Of a DNA stretch of 64,000 bases, positions 1 through 9,156 are shown piece after piece. The position numbers and the translations under genes are program-made. Within the stretch, counting starts at the first letter, position 1. Every line of letters starts with the position of its first letter. The notes beneath the pieces are model-generated. The model was not told the origin of the DNA, did not search any database, and was given only the letters and a program-made list of their open reading frames with translations. This DNA is from an uncultured Prevotellaceae bacterium. GTDB taxonomy: Bacteria > Bacteroidota > Bacteroidia > Bacteroidales > Bacteroidaceae. The stretch covers positions 1-64,000 of the forward strand of contig ONQT01000008.1 in NCBI GenBank assembly GCA_900320045.1, written 5' to 3'.

Positions 1-281
1 AGTCACCATGCAGAATTTCCTGTTTATAGGGGTTTCAAGAGAGTCAACCTCTCTGAAATGTTAAAACCGCCGAAGTCAAGAAATATAGAGATTATTATTG
101 AAACCGCCAAACTTTTTAACGATTTTGTGTAATATTGACGCTCATTTTGCCGATTTAAAACTTTCCCATGCTAAAATTTGGAAATCACAACAACGCATTC
201 CGCAACCACCAAAAGACCTATCCCTAACTTGTCCAAGGGACAGAGTTACGGACTTTTTCCGTAACTTCCAAATTTGCGGGC
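1..281. other. Intergenic, no gene supported
   Basis: No convincing coding frame is visible. The one plus-strand open frame here (98-334) lacks any recognisable domain and has mixed low-complexity composition. Two small inverted repeats occur: TGTCC/GGACA near 230-242 and AGTTACGGA/TCCGTAACT at 244-266. They precede the terminator of the minus-strand gene that ends at 347 and may be part of its 3' untranslated region. Confidence 0.5.
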
Positions 282-316
282 AAAAAAGTAGCGGCTCTGC
301 TCTGTGCAGAACCGCT
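282..316 (-). terminator. Rho-independent terminator of the secreted protein gene at 347-2158
   Basis: An 11-bp stem (AGCGGCTCTGC / GCAGAACCGCT, one G-U type mismatch) spans 290-316. On the minus strand it is followed by a T-run (complement of caaaaaagt at 281-289). It begins about 30 bases after the stop codon at 347. Confidence 0.8.
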
Positions 317-346
317 AACCTTACTTATCAGTGAGATCCGTGTGAC

Positions 347-2158
347 TTACTTGTTCACAAACTTACGGCCGTTCATGATCACCATGCCCTTGTAAGCGGC
401 ATCAACCTTCTGGCCAGCGAGGTTGTACATCACGTTGTCAGCCTTCACAGCCTTGGCAGCCTTCACAGCCTCGATACCAGTAGCGTTCTTCACGGTAATC
501 TTCTGCACACAGAAGGTGCTCTCGAATTTCAGGTAGGGGTCGTTAACAGCTGCTGTCAGGGTAACAGTCTGATACTCATAAGGTGTAGTGAAATCAATCT
601 TCAGACCATGTTCGGTCTCGTCGTAAACCTCAACAACATCTTGGCTCATAATCTTCTTGGTGGTTCCACCGCTTTTAGAAGAGGCAACTACCAGCTCAAT
701 TACCTGGCCAGCCTTTGCGGGGAGCATGAACTCAGCCTCCTTGTTGAAAGCAAGGTGCTTGCCACCATAACGCTGACCCTCCTTGTCGGGATAGTTACGA
801 TAGAACACCGTCTTATCGCTGGCCATAGCAGACCACTTCAGTCCCTTGAACGGAGAGAAGACAGTCGTTGAAGTAGCCATAAACTCAGTTGCATCGGGGA
901 AGTCTGCAATGTTATAAGCCTGTTGCCAACTAGCACCTTCATCCTCTACGAATACACCGCCAGCAGCATTGGTTACCATGTTACCAGTAGCATCAATAGT
1001 CTCGGTAGGCAGAATCGTGAAGTCCCAAACTGTCTCGAGACCAGTCTCGCCGCCACCAACAAATTTATAATCTGACGTGTTCTTAACGCCCATGTTGCCA
1101 AAGTACTTTGTGATATCGCCATGAATCTGCAACTCCTTACCAATGTTAGAGGCATTGTCCACAACATTCAATGCAGCTTTAATTGCATCGGGCAATTGAA
1201 CAGGAACAATATTTGCAAAGGTTTTCTCACCTACTGCAGCGGCCAATGCAAGATTTGCGTCCACTGTTGGTGTTTCCTCTACAGCGTTATTCTTGATGCT
1301 TCCGACAACAATACCCTTCACCCACTTATCTGTAGCTTCGTAATCACTAGGAAGGCTTAACATATCAGCGATGGTGAAAGGATTGGTCTCAGATCCGTCA
1401 CCTGTTGTCATCACGAAGGACTTGCTTACAACACTACTCAACACGCCACCCTTTGAAGCAATTGCCTTAACTGTGCAAGAGCTGTTGATGGTGAAAGGAG
1501 CGGTATAGGTAAGACTGTTTGAAGAAGGCTCAGAACCATCAGTAGTGTAATAGATAGCTGCACCCTCATCGGCAGTAATTGTTACCTGAGTGCTTCCGTT
1601 GAATACTTCGCTACCAGAAATCTCGGGAGCAGTTACACCAGTTGCCTTGTAAATCTTAATCTTTGTGATTTGGGTATTATTTGCATTCGTAACCTTCAGC
1701 ACATAAACATTTCCGGCTGCCTGATAATCTTTAGCTATCATGTATTCGTGGTCTGCCGTAGCACCTGTTGTTTGCGTACTTACTGCCGTTTCACCAACGA
1801 AAATATTCTGGGTTACTTTGCCACTTGCACCTGATCTACCTTCAATTGTAATTTTTTCAACATCAAAAGTAAAAGCGGGGAGTGTCAGGTAAGCACCCTG
1901 CTTACCCAGAATAAGATAGTGACCTACAACTTCTTGGCCTTCCTTGTTTTCATTCCAAGCAAAACCGTTACCTGAAGTACCGCACAACTTAATGGTTAGA
2001 CCACCATAAGTGTAGGATGTCTCGTCGATTACTTTGGATGTAGGAAGCCCCCAGTTGTTCACAATAGTGTTGAAGTCAAGCGTCACTTCCTGTGCCATCA
2101 CATTTCCAAATACCATAGCCAAAGCGGCTACGAGAAAATAACGTAAAGTTTTCATCAT
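347..2158 (-). CDS. Secreted protein with chitobiase C-terminal-like and DUF6359 domains
   Basis: A 603-residue secreted protein of unknown function, probably involved in surface glycan or extracellular interactions. Residues 1-22 are a Sec signal peptide ending VMAQ. A beta-rich N-terminal region follows. Residues about 175-250 (ISGSEVFNGSTQVTITAD..., with IYYTTDGSEPS) match the chitobiase/beta-hexosaminidase C-terminal-type beta domain. Residues about 255-370 (GSETNPFTIADMLSL..., WVKGIVVGSI) look like DUF6359, an OB-fold-like domain. The last ~30 residues (YNLAGQKVDAAYKGMVIMNG) are the short C-terminal tail seen on several proteins in this window, plausibly a type IX secretion sorting signal. 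It has its own promoter (-7 box at 2224-2231) and terminator, so it is probably monocistronic. Domain calls rest on motif memory; function is not assigned. Confidence 0.85.
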   Translation of the reverse strand: MMKTLRYFLVAALAMVFGNVMAQEVTLDFNTIVNNWGLPTSKVIDETSYTYGGLTIKLCGTSGNGFAWNENKEGQEVVGHYLILGKQGAYLTLPAFTFDVEKITIEGRSGASGKVTQNIFVGETAVSTQTTGATADHEYMIAKDYQAAGNVYVLKVTNANNTQITKIKIYKATGVTAPEISGSEVFNGSTQVTITADEGAAIYYTTDGSEPSSNSLTYTAPFTINSSCTVKAIASKGGVLSSVVSKSFVMTTGDGSETNPFTIADMLSLPSDYEATDKWVKGIVVGSIKNNAVEETPTVDANLALAAAVGEKTFANIVPVQLPDAIKAALNVVDNASNIGKELQIHGDITKYFGNMGVKNTSDYKFVGGGETGLETVWDFTILPTETIDATGNMVTNAAGGVFVEDEGASWQQAYNIADFPDATEFMATSTTVFSPFKGLKWSAMASDKTVFYRNYPDKEGQRYGGKHLAFNKEAEFMLPAKAGQVIELVVASSKSGGTTKKIMSQDVVEVYDETEHGLKIDFTTPYEYQTVTLTAAVNDPYLKFESTFCVQKITVKNATGIEAVKAAKAVKADNVMYNLAGQKVDAAYKGMVIMNGRKFVNK

Positions 2159-2223
2159 AATGTTTTGTTTTAAAAGTTAATAATATAAGTTGTACTAATA
2201 ATTGTCTTTCACGATTACGCTTG

Positions 2224-2255
2224 CAAAGATACGGAATGTTTTTGAGAATTGCAAA
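2224..2255 (-). promoter_or_regulatory. Promoter of the 347-2158 gene
   Basis: Minus-strand -7 box TATCTTTG (2224-2231, consensus TAnnTTTG) with TTTG (2252-2255) 20 bases upstream as the -33 element. The -33 element lies inside the 12-bp palindrome GCAAACGTTTGC (2251-2262) and inside the 49-bp repeat 2233-2281. Confidence 0.75.
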
Positions 2256-2281
2256 CGTTTGCGAAACTTTTTTGCAAAAAA
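2233..2281. repeat. 49-bp direct repeat, copy A, with palindromic GCAAACGTTTGC
   Basis: Identical base for base to 3531-3579. It contains a perfect 12-bp palindrome (2251-2262) resembling operators of LacI-family regulators such as PurR, and an A-tract at its far end. It covers the spacer and -33 region of the promoter of the 347-2158 gene and abuts the 3' end of the ATPase gene (stop at 2290). Confidence 0.9.
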
Positions 2282-2289
2282 GAAGTGAT

Positions 2290-3435
2290 TTAAGTAAAGA
2301 GGCGTTTCAGCCAAAGTTCGAAAAAGTGGTCGTAGACAATAAATCCCTCGGCCTTTCGATAAACAATATCTTTGTCTGTAAGACCATCTAGCGCGCTCTT
2401 GACGCTACTGGCTCCTGGAAGATCGTACTTCCTGATAAACTCACTGCTTTGCGGACTGGCAACCAGCCCTTCCTTGGCAATAGCCTTGACTACCGAGAGC
2501 TGATTGTCGGTCAGAAAACCTATCAGTTCTTCGTATTGCATGGAGTTGCGGTTGACGATGTGCCTAATGGCCTCGTCAGCCTGTTCCTGCTTGGCGACGT
2601 GTTTCTCTGTCTCATACAACCGATTGAGGATGAGCTGAATGTTACGTGTGACTCCGTCGAAGCGCTGATAGATATACTGGAATACCTCTGGGCTGATGCT
2701 GCCCTTCTTCTGCTCAAAAAAACGACGGGCGAAAGCATAGTATATCTCTTCATGTAGAGGTTCCAACCCCATCGAGACTGTGCTCTGATAGAATGGCCGG
2801 TCGGGCGAATGGAAGATTTGCGACATCAAGTGGCGCTTGCTGCCCGAAAAAACAAAGTGGACATTGGGAGCAAACTGAATATAGGAGCGCAACAGGGCTT
2901 CCGTACCCGTTTCCGGATAGTTTGCAATCTGCTGAAACTCATCGATGGCAATATATATCTGATGCTTGCTCTGAGTAAGATAGGCAAAGATGCTTTTCAG
3001 AGTGGCTTCCGTCATAGTGGGCTCAATGCTAACAGAGACAGTTGGCATACCTGTCAGCGGGTCGACACTAAAGACCGGCCGCCACGACCCGAAGAACTCC
3101 AGCAGACGCTTCATGGCCTGTCGTTCTCGCGACATCACTTCTTGTGCAATGGCTGTTCCCAAGAGCTGCACGAAGTCATGCTGATTCTTGGTAGCAAAGA
3201 TGTCAACATATATGCATTTCGAATCCTTTTCAGCACTTTTAAGGCGATAAAAGGCATTCATTATAAGACCCGTTTTGCCCATTCTTCGTGGAGAAATCAG
3301 CACCGTATTCCTTCCGTTTTGCAAGTTTGCAATGAGTTCCTCTGTCTCTTCCGTACGGTCACAGAAGTAGTCAGGACTAACGTAACCCTGATAAACAAAG
3401 GGATTTCGCGGAGTTGACTGTGATATTCTTGCCAT
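2290..3435 (-). CDS. AAA-type ATP-binding protein (archaeal ATPase-like family)
   Basis: A 381-residue soluble P-loop ATPase. The N-terminus (NPFVYQGYVSPDYFCDRTEE) is typical of the Bacteroidota 'ATP-binding protein' family related to ATPase_2. Walker A is SPRRMGKTG at about residues 48-56; Walker B is IYIAIDEFQQI near residue 165. A sensor-like FVFSGSKRHLM follows, and the C-terminal part looks like a winged helix (LSVVKAIAKEGLVASPQSSEFIRKY). The physiological role of the family is not established; these genes are multicopy and often behave as accessory genes. Here the gene sits between two identical 49-bp repeats and has its own promoter in the upstream copy, suggesting it was inserted as a cassette between the susD terminator and the 347-2158 gene. 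Start ATG at 3433-3435. Confidence 0.85.
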   Translation of the reverse strand: MARISQSTPRNPFVYQGYVSPDYFCDRTEETEELIANLQNGRNTVLISPRRMGKTGLIMNAFYRLKSAEKDSKCIYVDIFATKNQHDFVQLLGTAIAQEVMSRERQAMKRLLEFFGSWRPVFSVDPLTGMPTVSVSIEPTMTEATLKSIFAYLTQSKHQIYIAIDEFQQIANYPETGTEALLRSYIQFAPNVHFVFSGSKRHLMSQIFHSPDRPFYQSTVSMGLEPLHEEIYYAFARRFFEQKKGSISPEVFQYIYQRFDGVTRNIQLILNRLYETEKHVAKQEQADEAIRHIVNRNSMQYEELIGFLTDNQLSVVKAIAKEGLVASPQSSEFIRKYDLPGASSVKSALDGLTDKDIVYRKAEGFIVYDHFFELWLKRLFT

Positions 3436-3521
3436 CTTACAATGTATTTGGGTTATTCACTTATTACGCAAACCTTGTGACGAAATTTCCGTGACGAAAC
3501 TTTCGTGATGGTTTCACGCCG

Positions 3522-3553
3522 CAAAGTTAAGGAATGTTTTTGAGAATTGCAAA
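3522..3553 (-). promoter_or_regulatory. Promoter of the ATPase gene
   Basis: Minus-strand -7 box TAACTTTG (3522-3529) with TTTG (3550-3553) 20 bases upstream, the same geometry as the promoter at 2224-2255. Only the -7 box differs, because it lies outside the shared 49-bp repeat. Confidence 0.75.
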
Positions 3554-3579
3554 CGTTTGCGAAACTTTTTTGCAAAAAA
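3531..3579. repeat. 49-bp direct repeat, copy B
   Basis: Exact copy of 2233-2281, including the palindrome GCAAACGTTTGC (3549-3560). Its terminal A-run supplies the T-tract of the susD terminator on the minus strand, so one element serves as terminator tail and as promoter of the next gene. Confidence 0.9.
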
Positions 3580-3607
3580 ATAGAGGGCGGAACTTGCCGC
3601 CCTCTAT
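3573..3607 (-). terminator. Terminator of the first susC-susD operon
   Basis: Perfect 11-bp stem ATAGAGGGCGG / CCGCCCTCTAT (3580-3607) followed on the minus strand by seven T residues. It lies about a dozen bases beyond the susD stop at 3619. Confidence 0.9.
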
Positions 3608-3618
3608 CCTATTGGATT

Positions 3619-5481
3619 TTAATTGCCACCCTTGACGTATGGGTTGTAGCCCGGGTTCTGTCCGAACTGCTCACCATTGGTCAACTTGTCAAGGAACGTG
3701 TTGGGGATTGGCCACAGGTAGTTGTGGGCATCCACCACGTCGTTACCATCCCAAGCAGGATTGTGCTGACGGATGTAGTCGACCAGCTTGCCAGTACGCT
3801 TCAGGTCGAACCAGCGCAGCCACTCGCCGCACAGCTCGCGGGCACGCTCCTCAAGAATCCACTCAATGGTCATGTTACCAGCAGTAACATCAGCCTGAGC
3901 CTCAGACAAGGTGTGACCAGGAGCCACAACACGCTGGTTGCGAATTTCGTCCTTGATGATCTGAGCAGCAGCGGCGGGATCGCCCAAGCCAATCTTACAC
4001 TCAGCAGCAATCAGCGGCATCTCCGCATAGCGCATCACAGGAGCATCGGCAAAGCCTACGTTACCATTGGCAGCCTTCAGCAGGATGGTACCATTGGGAT
4101 CACCGTCCCAAATACGATACTTCTTAAAGCGCGGGAAGGCCTCAAACTTGGTTTTGATGTCCTTACGGATGCGGCATCCACCCTGAGGATTGACATTAGC
4201 AACATCGTAGGTATCTTCCAGACCGCAGAGAGCATAACCCTGAGCGGCGGCGGCATCCTTCTGGGCAGCAGTTACGTGCTCCTTTGTAAATTTCAGCACA
4301 GTCTGACCATTAGGAGTAATCTTGCCAACCAGAGCGGCAGGGGCATTGTAGTTGTTTACCATAGAAGCATCCCAAGTATAAGAGCCACGACGGTTAGCAC
4401 CCGGGAACTCCTCCTGGAACAGCACCTGATAGCGGATGTCCCAATTCTTCCAGAGATTCAGGAAGTAGTAAGTAGGCATGAGCAGAGCGCTCTCCTTCGG
4501 ATATTCCCAAGAATCTGCTGTTGAGGTAATACCTGCCTTATCCAACAGACGCGGTGACCAGTAGAGGTGCAGACGGTTGGGGTTGTTGGGGTTTGCATTG
4601 AGCGAAGCATCAGAAGAGTGGCTAACCACCCACAAGAACTCTGTATTGGTCTTGTTGTTCTTAGCCTGCCAAATCTCATCGTACGTATTATATAAGGTAA
4701 TACCCAGAGCAGCCTTGTTATCCATGACATACTTGGCAGCATCATAAGCTCTCTGGTAGAAGTTCTTCTGCTCTGCACTACCCTTAGCCTCATACTGGGC
4801 ACGAGCCAGGCAGACACGAGCCAGCAGCGCATAGGCAGCTTTCTTGGTAGCACGGCCTATGTTGCCATTGTAAGGCTTAACGGGCAGCTTCTCGGCAGCA
4901 GCCTGAGCATCGGGGATGATGACCTGGTCGTAAATCACCTTGCGGTCAGTACGATAAGCCTCAAACGAAGGCTCGTTGACGGCAACGGTACGAAGGTCGA
5001 TATCGCCGAACCACTCTACCAGCCACCAGTAGGCAAAGGCACGGGTAAAGCGAGCCTCACCCTCGAAGTCGTTGCGAACCTCGTCGCTCAGTCCCTGACA
5101 GTCGGGCAGGTACTGCAGTACGGCGTTGGCAATGTTTACATTGTCGTAGTTGCGCTCCCAAGCACCCTTCACCTGACCACGGTCGCCCTGCAGGTTGACG
5201 AAGCGGGTAAGCTGCATACCATACTCGTTCTTCTCAGGCGTGTTAGCCCAGATGTCGCCAGCGCCCTCAAAGTAGAGCACGGGGTCCTCACGGCCGAAGT
5301 ACTTCCATTTGTAGTTATAGTACAATTGGTTAACCAGGCCTTCCATACCCTGAGGAGTAGCAAACACGGCCTCGGCACCCTCGTTGGAGGGATTATATTC
5401 GTCCAAGTCGCATGAGGTGAAACTCAGCGAAGTGGCTCCCAGGAGCAGTGCTCCCATGAAATATTTATTGAACAGTTTCAT
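3619..5481 (-). CDS. SusD/RagB family nutrient-binding outer membrane lipoprotein
   Basis: A 620-residue SusD homologue. A lipoprotein signal peptide ends at Cys24 (SLSFTSC), followed by the acidic DLDEYNPSNEG stretch typical of surface-exported lipoproteins. N-terminal TPR-like helices (FTRAFAYWWLVEWFGDI), the mobile SusD loop region, and a C-terminal ILEERARELCGEWLRWFDLKR segment are characteristic. It should bind the glycan or glycopeptide delivered to its SusC partner, encoded immediately upstream with an 18-bp gap. No catabolic enzyme adjoins this pair, so the substrate cannot be inferred. Followed by a strong terminator. Confidence 0.95.
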   Translation of the reverse strand: MKLFNKYFMGALLLGATSLSFTSCDLDEYNPSNEGAEAVFATPQGMEGLVNQLYYNYKWKYFGREDPVLYFEGAGDIWANTPEKNEYGMQLTRFVNLQGDRGQVKGAWERNYDNVNIANAVLQYLPDCQGLSDEVRNDFEGEARFTRAFAYWWLVEWFGDIDLRTVAVNEPSFEAYRTDRKVIYDQVIIPDAQAAAEKLPVKPYNGNIGRATKKAAYALLARVCLARAQYEAKGSAEQKNFYQRAYDAAKYVMDNKAALGITLYNTYDEIWQAKNNKTNTEFLWVVSHSSDASLNANPNNPNRLHLYWSPRLLDKAGITSTADSWEYPKESALLMPTYYFLNLWKNWDIRYQVLFQEEFPGANRRGSYTWDASMVNNYNAPAALVGKITPNGQTVLKFTKEHVTAAQKDAAAAQGYALCGLEDTYDVANVNPQGGCRIRKDIKTKFEAFPRFKKYRIWDGDPNGTILLKAANGNVGFADAPVMRYAEMPLIAAECKIGLGDPAAAAQIIKDEIRNQRVVAPGHTLSEAQADVTAGNMTIEWILEERARELCGEWLRWFDLKRTGKLVDYIRQHNPAWDGNDVVDAHNYLWPIPNTFLDKLTNGEQFGQNPGYNPYVKGGN

Positions 5482-5499
5482 AGTTTCGTTCCTCCTTCA

Positions 5500-8400
5500 T
5501 TAAAAATTAACATTCACACCTAATGTCACGCTGCGCTGTTGACCCTCGGGGTCGTAGCCTTCCATCCAGTCGCTCTTGTTGATATACAGAGGATTGTTGA
5601 CGGTGCAGTAGACGCGAGCCGTCTGGATGCCAGCCTTCTTGGTGAGCTGACGCGGCAACGTGTAACCCAAGGAGACGCGCTTCAGTTTGATGAACGAGCG
5701 GTTGACATAGCTCAGCGACTGGTAACCCACATAGTCGAAGAGCTTGCGGTTAAGCATCAGAGCAGGGAAGGAACCACCCTCGTTGCTGCCTGCTACCCAG
5801 TAGTCCATCGTGGTGTAATTGCCACCGGTAGAAGGATCGAAGTTGGCCAACGGACTCTCACCCCACTGTCCCCAACGGGCGAAGATGTAGATGTTCAGAT
5901 CCCAGTCCTTGTAGCGGAAATCGTTGTTGAAGCCCAGGAACCACTTCGGAGTCTGAGAACCGATGTAGTCGATATCCTTGTTCTGGTCAATCACGTGGTC
6001 ACCGTCCAGGTCGCGCACCTTGATGTCACCAGGCTGGAAGGGCTGAGTTTTGGCAGCATCCTTGAAGTAGGTAGCAGCCTCGGCAGCCTCAGCAGTAGTC
6101 CAGATGCCCAGATAGTCGAAGGTCTTGTACGACTTGATAGGATGACCAATCATCAGAGTAGAGTTCTCCTTGTTGGTACCAACCTGAATGTCCTGTCCGT
6201 CTACGAGGTCAATGATCTTCTCACTGTTGGCAGAGAACGACAAGGTAGAGTTCCAGTTGAAGTCCTTCGTCACGATATTGCGAGAGTTGATGGTGAACTC
6301 AACACCACGGTTGCGGGTAGCACCGATGTTGGTGTAGGTAGCGAACTTACCATCGTTACCTGCAGACGTAGGCAGCGAGCGCAACAGAATCAGGTCGTCG
6401 GTCTTCGTGTTATAATAGTCGAAGGTGATGGTAATGCGGTTGTTGAACAGAATGGCGTCGAAACCGAGGTCGATGGTCTTTGACTTCTCCCAGCCGATAC
6501 CCGTGTTCTTCACCAGGTAGTTGCCTGTGGCAGCGTCGAGCGAACCCAAGGTGTAACGGTTGGCAGCAGTATCCTGAAAGCCAAAGCTCCAGTTAGCAAA
6601 GTTCACACCTGTACTTGAACCATAGACGGGAATACCGGCGTTACCGGTAACACCATAAGTGACACGGAACTTCAAATCGTCCAACCAGCTCTTGGTGCCC
6701 TTCATGAAAGGCTCGTCACTGGCACGCCATGCAACAGCTACAGAGGGGAAGGTATCCCACTTGTTGCCCTCAGCCAGCACGGAAGCACCGTCACGACGCA
6801 GAGAAGCAGTCAAGAGGTAGCGGCTCTTCCAGTCGTAGTTGACACGGAAAGCGTAAGAGAAGTTCTGCTGCTTGGTATAACCGCTGGAATGGGTAGAGTG
6901 GCCGTCGCCGCCATCATTGCTGGCGAGGTTCCACCACAAGTTGCTGGCCAGCGTCTGGTTGATAGAAGTAGCCATCAGATTGTCGGTGGTCTTTTTGTTC
7001 CAGGTGGTCAGAGCAGTCAGAGAGAGGTGATGATCCTCAGGCAGCATCTTGAACTGATAAGTCAGGATGTTGTTCCACTCCACATAGGTGCTGGAGCTCT
7101 TCTGCATACGAGCTGTGGACTGCTGGGTACCACCGCTGATAACCGATGCAGACTGCTTGTCGGTATAATCGCCCCAAGTTGAGTTGGTGATGTGGGTGTT
7201 GAGCTGAGTACGGAAGGTCAGTCCGTCAATGGGATGGATATCCAGATAGCCGTTAGCCACCACGTTGGTTCCGTAGTTCTCACGAGAGTAGAGGTCGTTG
7301 GCGCCGTTGGCGTTAATCAGCGGGTTGACATAGTCGGTAGCACTCAAGGGGCGCTCCACCATGTTTGCACCGATGATATACTTGTCGGCAACATCGTCAT
7401 AATATCCATAAGGATCACCCAGCTGCATACCGGTGGTCGGCGTGCTCTGATAAGGCGAGTTCTCACTACGGTTGTGAGTCAGCTGGAAGTTCACGCCGGC
7501 ATCAATCCATTTGTACAGCTTGTGGTCAATGTTGGCACGCAGCGTATAGCGGTCAGTGCCCTTGCTCTTCTTCCACTTGTTGCCATCATTGGCATAACCT
7601 ATACTGAAACGAGCCTGGGTACGTTCGTTACCGCCCGACATCGTCACTGTGTGGCGATGGCTCCAGGTGGTACCCTTCTGCAGCTCCTTGTCATAGTCTG
7701 TCCAAGCGTTGGCTCTGTAAGCTGCTAAGGCAGCAGGACCGCTGAAGAGTTTCAGGTCGTCGGCAGGTGAAGACCACTGTCCAGCATTCTGAGCAGCGAT
7801 ACGGTGAGCATCATAGTAGTTCTGACCCTCACGATAGTCGGGATGACTCTCGCGGAAAGCGGCAGTAACATAGCCATTGTACGAAATCTGCATCTTGCCA
7901 GCCTGAGCCTTCTTGGTAGTAACGATGATAACACCGTTAGCACCCTGCGAACCGTAGATGGCCGTTGAAGAGGCATCCTTCAATACGTCAACCGTCTCGA
8001 TATCATCGGGGTTCAAGTCGCTGAGGCTTCCACCCTGCACACCGTCGATGATGACCAACGGGGCGTTGTTACCATTGATAGAACGGTTACCACGAATACG
8101 CATCTGCAGGTCGCCGTCAGCATCGGTATAGACATCCAAACCGGTTACACGACCCTGAAGAGCCATCGCTGCGCTGCTGGTAGGAGTCTGCAACAGGGCT
8201 TCTGACTTCACAGAAGCTACAGAACCAGTCAAGTCGCGCTTCTTTACGGTACCGAAACCGATAGCCACGACTTCATCCAACTCTGAAGCATCGGGCTCCA
8301 GCGTTACGTTGACAAAAGAGCCAGAGACCGTTACGGTCTTGCTCTGATACGACAAATAAGAGAATGTGAGCTTGTTCTTTCCTTGTGGCATCTGAATGGT

Positions 8401-8658
8401 AAAGTTACCATCGATGTCCGTAATTGCTCCACCCTGTCCATCGGCAATACTGACTGTAACGCCAATCATGGGTTCTCCCTTCTCATCTTGCACATGTCCT
8501 TTGACAGTCCCAGTCTGAGCAACTGCAGTAGTAGAGTTGACATCCACTCGGTTGCCTGCTTCCGCATAGACGGGGGCAAACAACATGGCAAGCGCAATAC
8601 CCCATGAGAATACCCATGGACGATTGCATGTTAGCTTGTTCTGTAAGTAGTCCATCAC
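5500..8658 (-). CDS. SusC/RagA family TonB-linked outer membrane transporter
   Basis: A 1052-residue SusC homologue for TonB-dependent uptake of the ligand captured by the SusD encoded downstream. The signal sequence is atypical (MMDYLQNKLTCNRPWVFSWG...) with a second possible ATG one codon in. Residues about 50-130 form the CarboxypepD_reg-like domain (GTVKGHVQDEKGEPMIGVTV). The TonB-box region ELDEVVAIGFGTVKK and the plug (MRIRGNRSINGNNAPLVIID, SSTAIYGSQGANGVIIVTTK) follow, then the beta barrel ending SVTLGVNVNF with terminal Phe. No STN domain, so signalling through an anti-sigma factor is not expected. Only a weak -7-like TAACTTTA (8681-8688) is visible upstream. Confidence 0.95.
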   Translation of the reverse strand: MMDYLQNKLTCNRPWVFSWGIALAMLFAPVYAEAGNRVDVNSTTAVAQTGTVKGHVQDEKGEPMIGVTVSIADGQGGAITDIDGNFTIQMPQGKNKLTFSYLSYQSKTVTVSGSFVNVTLEPDASELDEVVAIGFGTVKKRDLTGSVASVKSEALLQTPTSSAAMALQGRVTGLDVYTDADGDLQMRIRGNRSINGNNAPLVIIDGVQGGSLSDLNPDDIETVDVLKDASSTAIYGSQGANGVIIVTTKKAQAGKMQISYNGYVTAAFRESHPDYREGQNYYDAHRIAAQNAGQWSSPADDLKLFSGPAALAAYRANAWTDYDKELQKGTTWSHRHTVTMSGGNERTQARFSIGYANDGNKWKKSKGTDRYTLRANIDHKLYKWIDAGVNFQLTHNRSENSPYQSTPTTGMQLGDPYGYYDDVADKYIIGANMVERPLSATDYVNPLINANGANDLYSRENYGTNVVANGYLDIHPIDGLTFRTQLNTHITNSTWGDYTDKQSASVISGGTQQSTARMQKSSSTYVEWNNILTYQFKMLPEDHHLSLTALTTWNKKTTDNLMATSINQTLASNLWWNLASNDGGDGHSTHSSGYTKQQNFSYAFRVNYDWKSRYLLTASLRRDGASVLAEGNKWDTFPSVAVAWRASDEPFMKGTKSWLDDLKFRVTYGVTGNAGIPVYGSSTGVNFANWSFGFQDTAANRYTLGSLDAATGNYLVKNTGIGWEKSKTIDLGFDAILFNNRITITFDYYNTKTDDLILLRSLPTSAGNDGKFATYTNIGATRNRGVEFTINSRNIVTKDFNWNSTLSFSANSEKIIDLVDGQDIQVGTNKENSTLMIGHPIKSYKTFDYLGIWTTAEAAEAATYFKDAAKTQPFQPGDIKVRDLDGDHVIDQNKDIDYIGSQTPKWFLGFNNDFRYKDWDLNIYIFARWGQWGESPLANFDPSTGGNYTTMDYWVAGSNEGGSFPALMLNRKLFDYVGYQSLSYVNRSFIKLKRVSLGYTLPRQLTKKAGIQTARVYCTVNNPLYINKSDWMEGYDPEGQQRSVTLGVNVNF

Positions 8659-8726
8659 GCTAATAATTTTTGTTAGTAAATAAAGTTATTTTAAGTATTA
8701 TTTTAAATTAAGGACGCTTTTTACAC

Positions 8727-9155
8727 TTATTTGTCATCATTTAGGTTAAAATTAATTACGCGCGTACCTTTATTATCTTCGGTAATGGTGACGCGGACGG
8801 CATCGTCGGGCAGGAGATCCTCTATCAGCTCGGGCCACTCGATAAAGCAGAGGGCGCCGCTATAGAAGTAGTCCTCGTAGCCCATGTCGTACACTTCCTC
8901 CAGCTTCTTGATGCGGTAGAAGTCGAAGTGGTAAATGGGGGAATGGGAGGTCGTATACTCATTGACGATGGCGAAGGTGGGACTGGTAATGACGTCCTCG
9001 ACACCTAACTCTTCGCAGATGGCCTTGACAAAGGTGGTCTTGCCAGCGCCCATCTTGCCGTAGAAGGCAAAGACGCGGGCCTGGCCGATGTGACTGATAA
9101 ACTCGCGAGCCGCCTCGCGGATGTGGTCTAAATCCTGAATCGTGATGGTAATCAT
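8727..9155 (-). CDS. tsaE: tRNA threonylcarbamoyladenosine biosynthesis ATPase TsaE
   Basis: A 142-residue member of the TsaE (YjeE) family. With TsaB and TsaD it installs the t6A37 modification on ANN-decoding tRNAs. Walker A GKMGAGKTTFVK lies near residues 33-44, followed by the family signature SPTFAIVNEY and the HFDFYRIKKLEEVYDMGYEDY segment. Length is typical. It is the last gene of the minus-strand group aroA, porW, porX, tsaE. The 48-bp gap from porX is filled with AT-rich heptamer-like repeats. Confidence 0.95.
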   Translation of the reverse strand: MITITIQDLDHIREAAREFISHIGQARVFAFYGKMGAGKTTFVKAICEELGVEDVITSPTFAIVNEYTTSHSPIYHFDFYRIKKLEEVYDMGYEDYFYSGALCFIEWPELIEDLLPDDAVRVTITEDNKGTRVINFNLNDDK

Positions 9156-9156
9156 A

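Noticed and set aside
98..334. 78-residue plus-strand frame at the left edge
   Set aside because: No signal, domain or conserved composition, and it overlaps the terminator of the minus-strand gene.
2290..3435. Insertion sequence or transposase between the 49-bp repeats
   Set aside because: The enclosed protein is an AAA ATPase with no transposase motif, and the repeats are direct, not terminal inverted repeats.
3547..4524. 325-residue plus-strand frame opposite susD
   Set aside because: Antisense of a canonical SusD; it begins inside the 49-bp repeat and contains no family motif.
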